Below, piece after piece: positions 1 to 7,656 of a stretch of DNA of 26,944 nucleotides. The DNA is taken from positions 1 to 26,944 of the forward strand of contig JAEZCL010000220.1 in assembly GCA_023433585.1 (NCBI GenBank). Reading direction: 5' to 3'. How positions within the stretch are numbered: position 1 is the first letter of the stretch; every line of letters starts with the position of its first letter. A program made the translations under genes and the position numbers. The DNA is from Pseudomonadota bacterium (GTDB lineage: Bacteria > Pseudomonadota > Alphaproteobacteria > Caulobacterales > Caulobacteraceae). The notes under the pieces are model-generated. The model saw only the letters and a program-made list of their open reading frames with translations. It made no database searches and was not told where the DNA came from.

Positions 1-1062
1 CCCTGGAACGGCCAGGCTGCGCGGGGCGAAGATGGCCGCCGCCTTGAACAGGTCGCCCATCTGATCCGCAGCGGTCAGGCGCGCCAGCTGACGAGCGATG
101 ACGGGGGCGGATGCGGGCCTCGAGGAAGACAACCGTTCGGCGCGGGCTTCGATCCCGAGGCGACGCAGGAACTCGCCCTGGCTCAGGCAGCCGGTGACGT
201 CGGCGCCCGTGCGGACGGCGGCCTCCAGCACGGCGGGGAAGTCGGCCCACTGGGTCAGGTCCGCCTCGCCCGGCGTCGACAGGGGATCGACCTTCTCATG
301 GCGGCGCAGGGCCTGAAGGGTGTCGCCGGGTCCGGGCCGGTCGCGGCCATAGTCGATCAGCAGGGCCGCGCCGGACGCCTGGCCGATCAGGGCGCCGAGA
401 TCGCGGCCGAAGGCGGCCTGCTGCTCCGAGATCTCGAACACCTGCCCGGGCTCGATGTCGAAGGCCGGTCTGACGAAGCCGGCGCTGGGCGCCGTCAGGC
501 CGAAGGCGAGGCCGTCCGCGTCGTCCAGGCCCACGCGCCGCTCGGCCCAGCCGTCCGTCGTCCTCACGAACTGGCGCGCGGGCAGGCAGTCCAGCACCTC
601 GTTGGCGATCAGGATGACCGGCGCGTCGGTTTCGATGTCGTGCAGCGACCCGACCCAGCGGGGATGGCGGTCATGCTCGGACAGCCGGCGCGCCTGAAGA
701 TCGCGCAGCGGGCGGCTGGGCTCGATCAGCACCAGGTCGCAGGCTTCGAGAAAGGCGGGCGCCAGACGGGCCGCGCGCAGGGCGTCGTCCATCAGGGTCC
801 CGTCGCCGGGGCCGACCTCCACCAGCCGGAAGCGTTCGGGCGCGCCCAGGCGGGTCCAGACCTCCACCGCCCACAGGCCGATCAACTCGCCGAACATCTG
901 GCTGACCAGCGGCGCGGTGATGAAGTCGCCCCGCGCGCCCAGGTTCGGCCGGGTGGCGTAATAGCCGCCTTCCGGATCATGCAGGCAGCGCACGACATAG
1001 TCGGCCGTCGTCATCGGGCCGGTCAGGGCGATCTCGCGCTTCAGCCGGTCGGCCAGGGCCAT
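1..1062 (-). CDS. SAM-dependent methyltransferase, MidA/NDUFAF7 family (C-terminus cut by window edge)
   Basis: An uninterrupted minus-strand frame of 354 codons starts at the ATG at 1062 and runs off the left edge. Translation begins MALADRLKREIALTGPMTTA and continues with a GGYYATRPNLGARGDFITAP segment, the conserved opening of the COG1565/MidA family. A glycine-rich SAM-binding loop (VEVGPGDGTL) lies near residue 100, and an ANEVLDCLPARQF motif follows. The mitochondrial relative NDUFAF7 methylates an arginine of a complex I subunit; that activity is not shown for this bacterial protein. Family members are about 350-360 residues long, so only a few C-terminal residues and the stop are probably missing. 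It starts 4 bp after the lgt stop on the same strand, so the two are probably co-transcribed and translationally coupled. Confidence 0.88.
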   Translation of the reverse strand, partial: MALADRLKREIALTGPMTTADYVVRCLHDPEGGYYATRPNLGARGDFITAPLVSQMFGELIGLWAVEVWTRLGAPERFRLVEVGPGDGTLMDDALRAARLAPAFLEACDLVLIEPSRPLRDLQARRLSEHDRHPRWVGSLHDIETDAPVILIANEVLDCLPARQFVRTTDGWAERRVGLDDADGLAFGLTAPSAGFVRPAFDIEPGQVFEISEQQAAFGRDLGALIGQASGAALLIDYGRDRPGPGDTLQALRRHEKVDPLSTPGEADLTQWADFPAVLEAAVRTGADVTGCLSQGEFLRRLGIEARAERLSSSRPASAPVIARQLARLTAADQMGDLFKAAAIFAPRSLAVPG

Positions 1063-1066
1063 GGGA

Positions 1067-1951
1067 TCAGCCCTGGACGGGCGGTCGGCTCCAGGCCCGC
1101 CAGATCAGCCAGGCGCCGATCAGCATCATGGGGACGGACAGCAGCATGCCCATGGTGACCACCCCCTGAAGCGCGTCGGGCATGTGGGAGTCGGGCTCGC
1201 GCACCGTCTCCAGCGCCACGCGCGACAGTCCATAGCCGAACAGGAACAGGCCCGTGACATAGCCCGGCTTGGCCAGGAGGCGGCCCTTCCACACGGCCAG
1301 GACCAGAACGGCGAACAGCACCAGCCCCTCCAGCCCCGCTTCGTAAAGCTGGCTGGGATGGCGCGGCATCTCGCCTGCGGGACAGGCGCCGTAGAGAACC
1401 CGGGCGTACGTCTCGCGGATGGCGTCGTTGCAGAAGATGACGCCGAACGGCCCGTCGGTGGGGCGGCCCCACAGCTCGCCGTTGATGAAATTGGCGATGC
1501 GGCCGAAGAACAGGCCGATGGGCGCCACCGGAGCGATCAGGTCGCCCAGGGACAGCGGATTGATCTTCTGGCTGCGGGCGAAAAGGATCAGCGCCACGGC
1601 CACCCCGATCAGCCCGCCGTGGAACGACATGCCGCCGGTCCATAGCTGCAGGATCTCCAGCCGCTCCCAGCCCGATCCGGTGAAGATCTGGCCGAACAGG
1701 TCGGGACGATAGAACAGGGCGTAGCCCAGCCGTCCTCCGCCGATGACGCCGAGGGTTATCCACAGAACCAGATCATCAATCTGCAAGCCCGTGACCGGCG
1801 GCCTGCCCGGCGTCCACAGCGCCTCGCGCCGCGCCAGCATCACCGCATAGCGCCAGCCCAGCAGAATCCCCGCCACATAGGCCAGGGCGTACCAGCGGAT
1901 GGGCAGCGGGCCGATCTGGATCAGGACCGGGTCGAATTCGGGAAAGATCAC
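1067..1951 (-). CDS. lgt: Prolipoprotein diacylglyceryl transferase Lgt
   Basis: Lgt transfers a diacylglyceryl group from phosphatidylglycerol to the lipobox cysteine of prolipoproteins in the inner membrane, the first step of lipoprotein maturation. The 294-residue product has several hydrophobic segments, an HGGLIG motif, and the family signature GRIANFINGELWGR. I place the start at the GTG at 1951 (protein begins with FPEFDPVLIQIG after two residues) because an AGGAG Shine-Dalgarno lies 7 nt upstream and homologues begin here. A longer frame reaches back to 2032 but encodes an arginine-rich stretch unlike Lgt. Predicted lipoproteins that would be its substrates are encoded in this window (DUF4349 protein, the second caspase-like protein, probably the alpha/beta hydrolase). 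Divergent from ubiK. Confidence 0.95.
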   Translation of the reverse strand: MIFPEFDPVLIQIGPLPIRWYALAYVAGILLGWRYAVMLARREALWTPGRPPVTGLQIDDLVLWITLGVIGGGRLGYALFYRPDLFGQIFTGSGWERLEILQLWTGGMSFHGGLIGVAVALILFARSQKINPLSLGDLIAPVAPIGLFFGRIANFINGELWGRPTDGPFGVIFCNDAIRETYARVLYGACPAGEMPRHPSQLYEAGLEGLVLFAVLVLAVWKGRLLAKPGYVTGLFLFGYGLSRVALETVREPDSHMPDALQGVVTMGMLLSVPMMLIGAWLIWRAWSRPPVQG

Positions 1952-2129
1952 GCGCGACTCCTGAAGGCGGCTGCCGTGGCCCTCGTTTAGCAAGCGTCGC
2001 CGCGCCCGTCGCCCCCTGTCACATCGAAACACGCCGTCCGGCGGGATTGGCTGGAAAGGTTTCGTTCACCATATCAGGCGGAAGGTTAACGTACGCGGCC
2101 CATTCCATGAGTCGCCCAAGGACAGTTCC

Positions 2130-2420
2130 ATGCAGACCCGCAACCCCTTTCTCGACGAGTTCGCCAAGCTGACCACCGGCGCCATGGGCCTGGCCCCGGC
2201 GGCGGGCGAGGAGGCCAAGGCCGCCTGGCGCGCCCAGGCCGACCGCTTCGTGGCCGACATGGATCTGGTGCGCCGCGACGAGTTCGACGCCCTGAAGGCC
2301 GAGATCGCGGCCCTGCGCGCCGAGGTCGCCACGCTGAAAAAGCCCGCTCCGGCCGCCAAAAAGACGCCTGGAACGGGAGCATCCACAGGTCGGGCTCGCC
2401 CGAAGGACGCAGCCGGTTGA
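2130..2420 (+). CDS. ubiK: Accessory factor UbiK family protein
   Basis: A small 96-residue protein beginning MQTRNPFLDEFAKLTTGAMG, the typical opening of UbiK (COG2960, formerly YqiC). In Enterobacteria UbiK binds UbiJ and assists aerobic ubiquinone biosynthesis; a membrane-fusogenic activity has also been described for the family. The middle is an acidic amphipathic helix, residues 45-75 form a likely trimerising coiled coil (DALKAEIAALRAEVATLKK), and the C-terminus is a Lys/Ala/Pro-rich tail. An AAGGACA ribosome-binding site lies 7 nt before the ATG. It is the first gene of a rightward run, followed 94 bp later by the ybjN-like gene and proC. The family call is firm; the ubiquinone role is by homology. 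Confidence 0.9.
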   Translation: MQTRNPFLDEFAKLTTGAMGLAPAAGEEAKAAWRAQADRFVADMDLVRRDEFDALKAEIAALRAEVATLKKPAPAAKKTPGTGASTGRARPKDAAG

Positions 2421-2514
2421 GCCGAATCTGCGAACACGCCTACCGTCCGTGCACGGGGCGTGAGTCGCTCCGTCCTGACCCACTCACCTCCCGCCCTGGG
2501 GATCGGAAAGCCTG

Positions 2515-3018
2515 ATGGACGCACTGACCCCCGACGAGGTCGAAATCCCCTACGACCCGCTCGACGTGGTGGAGCATGTGCTGACGGCCGAGAACCTGCC
2601 GTTCGACCGCACGGACCAGGGCGACCTGGCCTTCGCCCTGGCCGGCGACTGGAAGGACTATGAACTGTGGTTCGCCTGGCGGCCGGAAGGGGATTGTCTT
2701 CAGTTGTGCTGTTCGCTGGACATCCGGGCGATGAAGTCACGGCGCGGCGCGGCCTATGAGCTGGCGTCCCTGCTGAACCAGCGGGTCTGGATCGGCCATT
2801 TCGAGGTCTGGAGCGAGGACGGCGAGATCGTGTTCCGCCATGCCCTGGCCCTGCCGCACGGCGAACGCCCGACCTTGGCCCAGGCCGCTTCCATGATCGA
2901 CGCGGCCATCGACGCGGCGGATCGTTACTTCCCGGCCTTCGACTATCTGATCCGGGGCGGCGCCACGCCAAAGGCCGCTATCGACGCCTGCCTGTTCGAG
3001 ACGGCGGGCGCCTGCTGA
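2515..3018 (+). CDS. YbjN domain-containing protein
   Basis: The product has 167 residues. It contains the YbjN pattern: an N-terminal helix that reads DPLDVVEHVLTAENLPFDRT, a beta sheet with aromatic residues (YELWFAWRPEGDCLQLCCSL), a central NQRVWIGHFEVWSEDGEIVFRH segment in two parts, and a long C-terminal helix with DAADRYFPAFDYLIRGG. The biochemical function of YbjN proteins is not established; the fold resembles type III secretion chaperones and the E. coli protein affects motility and stress phenotypes. It ends 4 bp before the proC GTG, so the two are probably translated from one message. An uncharacterised YbjN-type gene beside proC appears to be a common alphaproteobacterial arrangement (from memory). 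Confidence 0.85.
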   Translation: MDALTPDEVEIPYDPLDVVEHVLTAENLPFDRTDQGDLAFALAGDWKDYELWFAWRPEGDCLQLCCSLDIRAMKSRRGAAYELASLLNQRVWIGHFEVWSEDGEIVFRHALALPHGERPTLAQAASMIDAAIDAADRYFPAFDYLIRGGATPKAAIDACLFETAGAC

Positions 3019-3022
3019 GCCG

Positions 3023-3826
3023 GTGGCCGACCGTTCCGTCATCCTCGTCGGCTGCGGACGGCTGGGCTCGTCCCTGGTCGAGGGCTGGCTGAAGACCGGC
3101 GGCCTGGATCCTCATGACCTGATGATCGTCACGCCTTCGCCCAAGCCCGCGTCCGAGGCGGCGCGGGCTGCGGGCGCCGTCGTCAATCCTGACGCCGCAG
3201 CCCTGGCGCGGGCGGATCGCGTGGTGCTGGCGGTCAAGCCGGCCATGTGGCGCGCCGTCGCCGCCGACCTGGCGCCGAAGCTGGCGCCGGACGCGCTGGT
3301 CGTCTCCATGATGGCCGGGGTGCGCGCCGACGACCTGGCGCAAGGCTTCGCGCCCCGCCCGGCCGCCCGGGTGATGCCCACCACCAGCATGGCGGCGGGC
3401 GAGGGCGTGGCGTCCATCTGGGCCGCCGCATTGTCCGACGAGGCGCGGGTTCGCGCCCTGTTCGAGCCGGTGGCCCGCGTCGCCGTGCTGCCGGACGAGG
3501 GGCTGATGGACGCGGCGACGGCCGTGTCCGGCTCGGGCCAGGCCTATTTCTTCGCCTTCGTGGAGGCCCTGACCCGGGCCGGGATCGAACAGGGCCTGTC
3601 GCCGGACCAGGCCGAGACCCTGGCGCGCGGCACCCTGATCTCCGCCGCCGCCGCCATGCGCGAGGACGCGGCGCCCGCGACGGACCTGATCGGCCGCGTC
3701 GCCTCGCCCGGGGGCACGACCCAGGCGGCGCTGGAGGTGCTGGGGCGCGATGACGCGCTGGAGCGGCTGGTGTCGGAAGCCGCTGCCGCAGCCGTGAAGC
3801 GCGCGGCGGAGCTGTCGAGGGCCTGA
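3023..3826 (+). CDS. proC: Pyrroline-5-carboxylate reductase
   Basis: ProC catalyses the last step of proline synthesis, NAD(P)H-dependent reduction of 1-pyrroline-5-carboxylate, in the cytosol. The 267-residue protein has an N-terminal Rossmann fold with the dinucleotide-binding loop VGCGRLGSSL (about residues 9-18), the AVKPAMW segment, and the C-terminal dimerisation domain. That domain carries the family signature in pieces: MDAATAVSGSGQAYFF, then EALTRAGIEQGLS, then GRVASPGGTTQAALEVL. The start is a GTG only 4 bp after the ybjN stop; no ATG fits better. It is followed by the REP-like pair at 3861-3964 and faces a convergent gene. Confidence 0.95.
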   Translation: MADRSVILVGCGRLGSSLVEGWLKTGGLDPHDLMIVTPSPKPASEAARAAGAVVNPDAAALARADRVVLAVKPAMWRAVAADLAPKLAPDALVVSMMAGVRADDLAQGFAPRPAARVMPTTSMAAGEGVASIWAAALSDEARVRALFEPVARVAVLPDEGLMDAATAVSGSGQAYFFAFVEALTRAGIEQGLSPDQAETLARGTLISAAAAMREDAAPATDLIGRVASPGGTTQAALEVLGRDDALERLVSEAAAAAVKRAAELSRA

Positions 3827-3860
3827 GCGTCCGGGAGCAGAGGGTTCAAATCCCCACGTC

Positions 3861-3964
3861 CGTCATTCCCGGGCCTGTCCCGGGAATCCATACCCACGAA
3901 ACGCTCCGGACACGCCCTGATCCGTCGGAGCGTATGGATCGCCGGGACAAGCCCGGCGATGACG
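3861..3964. repeat. REP-like inverted pair (BIME-like element)
   Basis: Two inverted copies of a roughly 33-bp unit. The left arm (3861-3892) contains TTCCCGGG/CCCGGGAA with a 5-nt loop. The right arm (3931-3964) is its near-identical reverse complement, with a GCCGGG/CCCGGC stem. An inner 8-bp inverted repeat, ACGCTCCG (3901-3908) against CGGAGCGT (3926-3933), makes the whole block able to fold into one long hairpin. It lies between the 3' ends of convergent genes (proC and the 4001-4483 gene). A second complete copy is at 11119-11220 and a degenerate one at 23439-23474. It may insulate or end transcripts; this is inferred. Confidence 0.8.
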
Positions 3965-4000
3965 AAGATGGGTGCGAGCGAGTGCGATCAGCAGTTGATG

Positions 4001-4483
4001 CTACAGCCGCCCGTCGGCCAGGCGGCGCGAGAAGTTCATGAAGGCCCGATCCGCATCCTGCCAGGTGGCGTTGTAGCGCGCGTCGCGGATGTTGGTTGAA
4101 TACCAGTCATAGCTGACCGGCCGGACCTGGCCGTCGGCGGTGGTGATCTCGCCCTCGATGGCGGCGCCGCCGATGCTGAAGCTGTGGAAGTGGGACAGGC
4201 CCGGGGTGCGGCGCACCTGTTCCGACGTCGGGCGGTTGGGCGCCACGTCGGTCAGCACCAGATGGATGCGGGCGCCGTCCAGCACGCCGCGCGCGGCCAG
4301 CTCGGTGGCCAGGCGTCGTTCCAGTTCGCGGGCCTGGCGGGCCACTTCGTCATGGCCCAGTTCCTGGGCCTTGCGGTCCAGATCGGGGCCGATGACGACG
4401 GTGACGTCGGCGGCTTGGGCCATGGCGGATCCGGCCATGGCGACGGCGGCGGTCGCGGCGGCGAGGAAGGAAATCGTGCGCAT
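4001..4483 (-). CDS. Exported protein of unknown function
   Basis: The product has 160 residues. I chose the ATG at 4483 because an AGGAG lies 6-7 nt upstream and because the protein then begins with a clear Sec signal peptide, a hydrophobic Ala/Val-rich segment ending AMAQAA (cleavage near residue 24). The mature part has a DVTVVIGPDLDRKAQELGHD opening, an ARQARELERRLATELAARG helix, a beta strand with IHLVLTDVAPNRPTSEQ, and a conserved-looking end (SYDWYSTNIRDARYNATWQD, then AFMNFSRRLADG). I do not recognise a named domain. It is probably periplasmic and lies downstream of the kinase gene on the same strand, separated by 107 bp, so it may have its own promoter. Confidence 0.75.
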   Translation of the reverse strand: MRTISFLAAATAAVAMAGSAMAQAADVTVVIGPDLDRKAQELGHDEVARQARELERRLATELAARGVLDGARIHLVLTDVAPNRPTSEQVRRTPGLSHFHSFSIGGAAIEGEITTADGQVRPVSYDWYSTNIRDARYNATWQDADRAFMNFSRRLADGRL

Positions 4484-4590
4484 TGAAGCTCTCCTGACGA
4501 ACCTCTGATGACAGCCCCACGTCACAAGATGCGGTCGAATTGCGGATTCCGCCAGAGGGCGCATGCAAATCGTGATCGCGGGCGGCGGAT

Positions 4591-5955
4591 TCAGTCCGGC
4601 AGCCGGATCACCGCCTTGAGGCCGCCCAGGTCGCTGGTCTCCAGGGTGATGTCGCCGCCGTGGCCGCGCATGACGTCCCTGGCGATGGCCAGGCCCAGGC
4701 CCACGCCCTTGGTGTTCTGGTTGCGGGATTCGTCCAGCCGCGAGAAGGGACGGAACGCCTCCTCATGCCGGCTCTCCGGAATGCCGGGGCCGTCATCCTC
4801 CACGGTGATCTCCACGCCGCCGGCAGGCAGGCGCCGGGCGCAAAGCCGCACCCGGCCCCCATGATCGGCCGCGTTGCCCGCCAGGTTCGTCAGGGCGCGG
4901 CGGAAGGCCAGCGGCCGCACCGTCGCCGTCAGGGCTTCCGGCGCCTCGACCTCGGCCTGGGCGCCGCGTCGGCGCACGTTCTGCGCCAGCGTGGCCAGCA
5001 GGGCGTCCAGCCTGATCGTCTGCGCCGCCTCGCCCGCCTCGCCGCGCGCGAAGGCGAGATATTCGTCGATCATGTGCTCCATTTCATCCAGGTCGCCCTG
5101 CATGGCCCGGGTGCGCCGGTTCTGGTCCGCCAGGGCCAGCTCCAGCCGCAGGCGGGTCAGGGGCGTGCGCAGGTCGTGGCTGACCGACGCCAGCAGGGCG
5201 GTGCGCTGGTCGATGTGGCGCTGGATGCGTTCGCGCATGTCCATGAAGGCGCGGGCGGCGGCGCGCACCTCCCGCGCGCCCGAGGGCTTGAAGCGCGGCG
5301 CCTCGATGCCCCGGCCGAAGTCCTCGGCCGCCTCGGCCAGCCGCTCGATGGCCCGCACCTGGTTGCGGATGAACAGGATGGCCACCGACATCAAGAGCAC
5401 CGTGGCCAGCGTCAGCCACAGGACGAAGATGTGCCCCTGGGTCGCCACGGCCCGTTCCTTGGGCGCGATGATGCGCAGCACCCCCTGGGGCTGCTGCACC
5501 TGGATGTCCACATAGGCCGGATAGCTGGTGGTGCTGAACCAGAACGGATCGTCCAGCCGGGCCTCCAGGGCCTCGTCCAGGGTGCGGTCCACCACGCCGA
5601 ACACGCTGGAGTCGCCGCTGTCGGGCAGGTCGCGGCCTTCCTGCAGCGCGATGGATATCTGCATGGACCGTTCGGCCCGCTCGGCGATGCGCGCCAGGTT
5701 CGAGGGTGACGGGTCGTCCCGGTAGCTTTCGACCGCCCAGGCGATGTCCCCGGCCAGCCCCTCGGACAGGCGCGCGGTCACCGTCTGCCAGTGGGCGTCG
5801 AAGAAGGCCCAGGTCACGGCCACCTGCATCAGGAACACCGGCAGGACGATAATCAGCAGCGAACGCCCCCACAGGGAGGTGGGCAGCCGCCGCCGCAGGA
5901 ACCGCACCCAGAACCGGGGTCCGTATCGCCAGGCCTGACCGGCGGGCGGGCTCAT
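4591..5955 (-). CDS. Sensor histidine kinase, EnvZ-type
   Basis: The membrane kinase has 454 residues. Residues 31-52 and 176-197 are transmembrane helices flanking a periplasmic sensor region of about 120 residues. A HAMP linker follows (about 198-250), then the phospho-acceptor box ASVSHDLRTPLTRLRLELAL with His260. The ATPase domain has the N box (NLAGNAADHGG), G1 (EDDGPGIP) and G2 (GVGLGLAIARDV). It would phosphorylate the regulator encoded just upstream: the regulator stop and kinase start share one base (TGATG at 5957-5953), so the two are translationally coupled. The organisation is EnvZ/OmpR-like. The stimulus cannot be read from sequence. I assign no symbol; related alphaproteobacterial pairs are annotated under several names. 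Confidence 0.92.
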   Translation of the reverse strand: MSPPAGQAWRYGPRFWVRFLRRRLPTSLWGRSLLIIVLPVFLMQVAVTWAFFDAHWQTVTARLSEGLAGDIAWAVESYRDDPSPSNLARIAERAERSMQISIALQEGRDLPDSGDSSVFGVVDRTLDEALEARLDDPFWFSTTSYPAYVDIQVQQPQGVLRIIAPKERAVATQGHIFVLWLTLATVLLMSVAILFIRNQVRAIERLAEAAEDFGRGIEAPRFKPSGAREVRAAARAFMDMRERIQRHIDQRTALLASVSHDLRTPLTRLRLELALADQNRRTRAMQGDLDEMEHMIDEYLAFARGEAGEAAQTIRLDALLATLAQNVRRRGAQAEVEAPEALTATVRPLAFRRALTNLAGNAADHGGRVRLCARRLPAGGVEITVEDDGPGIPESRHEEAFRPFSRLDESRNQNTKGVGLGLAIARDVMRGHGGDITLETSDLGGLKAVIRLPD

Positions 5956-6695
5956 CAGTCCGGCGCCAGCATGTAGCCCACGCCCCGCACGGTCTGGAGG
6001 TAACGCGGGTTCTTGGGGTCCTTCTCCAGCTTGCGGCGCAGGCGCGTGACCTGCACGTCCACGGCGCGGCCGGTGACGTCGGCGGTGTCCGACGCCAGCT
6101 GCATGCGCTCGACCGGCGCGTGGGCGTTCTGGGCCAGGGTCTTGAGCAACTGCGCCTCGGCCTCGGTCAGGCGCTGAAGCTCGCCGTCGCGGGTCAGCTC
6201 CAGCCGCTCCATGTTGAACAGGGCGTCGCCCAGGCGGATCTCTTTCGGCCCGATGGGCTTGGGACCGGTGCGGCGCAGGATGGCGTCGATGCGCAGGCGC
6301 AGCTCGCGCGGGTCGAAAGGCTTGGACATGTAGTCGTCCGCCCCGCGCGACAGGCCCTCGATGCGGTCGTCCGGGTCGCCCCGCGCCGTCAGCAGCAGCA
6401 CCGGCGTGCTGGAGGCGCCGGCCTTGGAGCGCACCCAGCTGGTCAGGCTGAGGCCGTCCTCGCCCGGCATCATGACGTCCAGCACCACCAGGTCGAATTC
6501 CAGCAGTTCCATCAGCCGCCGCGCGGCCGCGGCATGGGCGGCGCCGGTGACGCGGAATCCCTCGCGCGCCAGATACTCCTTGAGCAGGTCGCGGATGCGG
6601 TCGTCGTCGTCCACCACCAACAGGTGCCGGCCTTCGCCGGGCGCGGCGACGGGGCCTGATCGTCCGCCGCCAGGGCGCGGGCTCGCCGCGCTCAT
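5955..6695 (-). CDS. OmpR/PhoB-family response regulator
   Basis: The product has 246 residues from the ATG at 6695. A TTG at 6716 in the same frame would add seven residues, but the ATG has a CAGGG upstream and I prefer it. After an unusual Gly/Pro-rich tail of about 22 residues comes the receiver domain: acidic cluster VVDDDD, phospho-acceptor Asp73 in VVLDVMMPGEDG, conserved Thr in LLLTARG, and Lys in SKPFDPREL. The C-terminal winged helix (LTEAEAQLLKTLAQNA, VDVQVTRLRRKLEKDPKNP, RYLQTVRGVGYML) is OmpR-type. It pairs with the adjacent kinase and is divergent from the branched-chain aminotransferase gene, with 82 bp between the starts. Confidence 0.93.
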   Translation of the reverse strand: MSAASPRPGGGRSGPVAAPGEGRHLLVVDDDDRIRDLLKEYLAREGFRVTGAAHAAAARRLMELLEFDLVVLDVMMPGEDGLSLTSWVRSKAGASSTPVLLLTARGDPDDRIEGLSRGADDYMSKPFDPRELRLRIDAILRRTGPKPIGPKEIRLGDALFNMERLELTRDGELQRLTEAEAQLLKTLAQNAHAPVERMQLASDTADVTGRAVDVQVTRLRRKLEKDPKNPRYLQTVRGVGYMLAPD

Positions 6696-6719
6696 CGAGC
6701 GGCCCTGGCCGGACAAGCG

Positions 6720-6748
6720 TTGACCTGACGGATCACGACCGATCTAAA
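6720..6748 (+). promoter_or_regulatory. Probable promoter of the branched-chain aminotransferase gene
   Basis: TTGACC at 6720-6725 is followed, after exactly 17 bp, by TCTAAA at 6743-6748. Both match the Caulobacter housekeeping consensus from memory (TTGAC and GCTANA). The expected transcription start is near 6755, giving a short leader with a GGGAG site before the ATG at 6778. The -35 box starts 25 bp from the divergent regulator start, so the two genes may influence each other's expression. Confidence 0.55.
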
Positions 6749-6777
6749 CGGAGAATCAGTGCGGGAGATTTTCTTCA

Positions 6778-7656
6778 ATGACGTTCGTTCCCTTCGACGA
6801 TCGTGACGGCTGGATCTGGCTGGACGGAGACTTCGTTCCGTGGCGGGACGCGAAGACGCACGTTCTGACCCACGGTCTCCATTATGCCTCTTCCGTGTTT
6901 GAAGGCGAGCGTATGTATGCGGGGGAAATCTTCAAGATCACCGAACATTCGCAGCGTCTGCACCGTTCGGCCGGAATGCTCGACTTCGAGATCCCCTACA
7001 CCGTCGCCGAACTGGACGAGGCCAAGCGCGCCACCTGCGCCAAGATGGGGTTTCAGGACTGCTACATCCGCGCCGTGGCGTTTCGCGGGCCCGAGCAACT
7101 GAGCGTTTCGGCCTTCCCCAACCGGACCCGCGTGGCCATCGCCGCCTGGGAATGGCCCAGCTATTTCGACGCCGAGGCCAAGACGAAGGGCATCCGGCTG
7201 GAATGGGCCAAATGGCGCCGCCCCGATCCGGCCACCGCGCCCTCGGCAGCCAAGGCGGCGGGCCTGTACATGATCTGCACCCTGTCCAAGATGGCGGCCG
7301 AGCGGAACGGATTCGCCGACGCCATGATGCTGGACTGGCGCGGCTATGTGGCCGAGGCCACCGGCGCCAACGTCTTCTTCGTCAGGGACGGCGTGCTGCA
7401 CACCCCGCCGGTGGACGCCATCCTCAACGGCATCACCCGCCAGACCGTCATCGAGATGGCCGAGGCGAAGGGGATCGAGGTGGTGGTGCGCCACATCCGT
7501 CCCGAGGAACTGGCCGACTTCACCGAATGCTTCCTGACCGGAACCGCCGCCGAGATCACCCCGGTGGGCCAGATCGGCGAATACGCCTTCACGCCGGGCG
7601 CGCTCAGCCTGGGCCTGGCCAAGGATTACGGCCGCCTGGTGCGCCGGGAGGGGTGA
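6778..7656 (+). CDS. ilvE: Branched-chain amino acid aminotransferase (fold type IV)
   Basis: This PLP enzyme exchanges amino groups between glutamate and leucine, isoleucine or valine, the last step of branched-chain amino acid synthesis. The 292-residue protein starts with GWIWLDGDFVPWRDAKTHVL, then LHYASSVFEGERMY, as in IlvE proteins. The PLP lysine is Lys159 in PSAAKAAGLYM, the same number as in E. coli IlvE. The cofactor-binding segments are VAEATGANVFFV and FLTGTAAEITPV. A good promoter lies upstream. D-amino-acid transaminases and aminodeoxychorismate lyases share the fold, but length and motifs favour IlvE. Its last 31 bp overlap the end of the convergent DUF4349 gene. The dehydrogenase at 24072 could act on the same amino and oxo acids. 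Confidence 0.92.
   Translation: MTFVPFDDRDGWIWLDGDFVPWRDAKTHVLTHGLHYASSVFEGERMYAGEIFKITEHSQRLHRSAGMLDFEIPYTVAELDEAKRATCAKMGFQDCYIRAVAFRGPEQLSVSAFPNRTRVAIAAWEWPSYFDAEAKTKGIRLEWAKWRRPDPATAPSAAKAAGLYMICTLSKMAAERNGFADAMMLDWRGYVAEATGANVFFVRDGVLHTPPVDAILNGITRQTVIEMAEAKGIEVVVRHIRPEELADFTECFLTGTAAEITPVGQIGEYAFTPGALSLGLAKDYGRLVRREG

Noticed and set aside
2019..2971. Several overlapping minus-strand frames opposite ubiK and the ybjN-like gene
   Set aside because: Arg/Pro-rich translations without motifs, antisense to two genes with clear family matches.
6696..6716. TTG at 6716 as start of the response regulator
   Set aside because: The ATG at 6695 has a better placed CAGGG, and the extra seven residues do not resemble the family.
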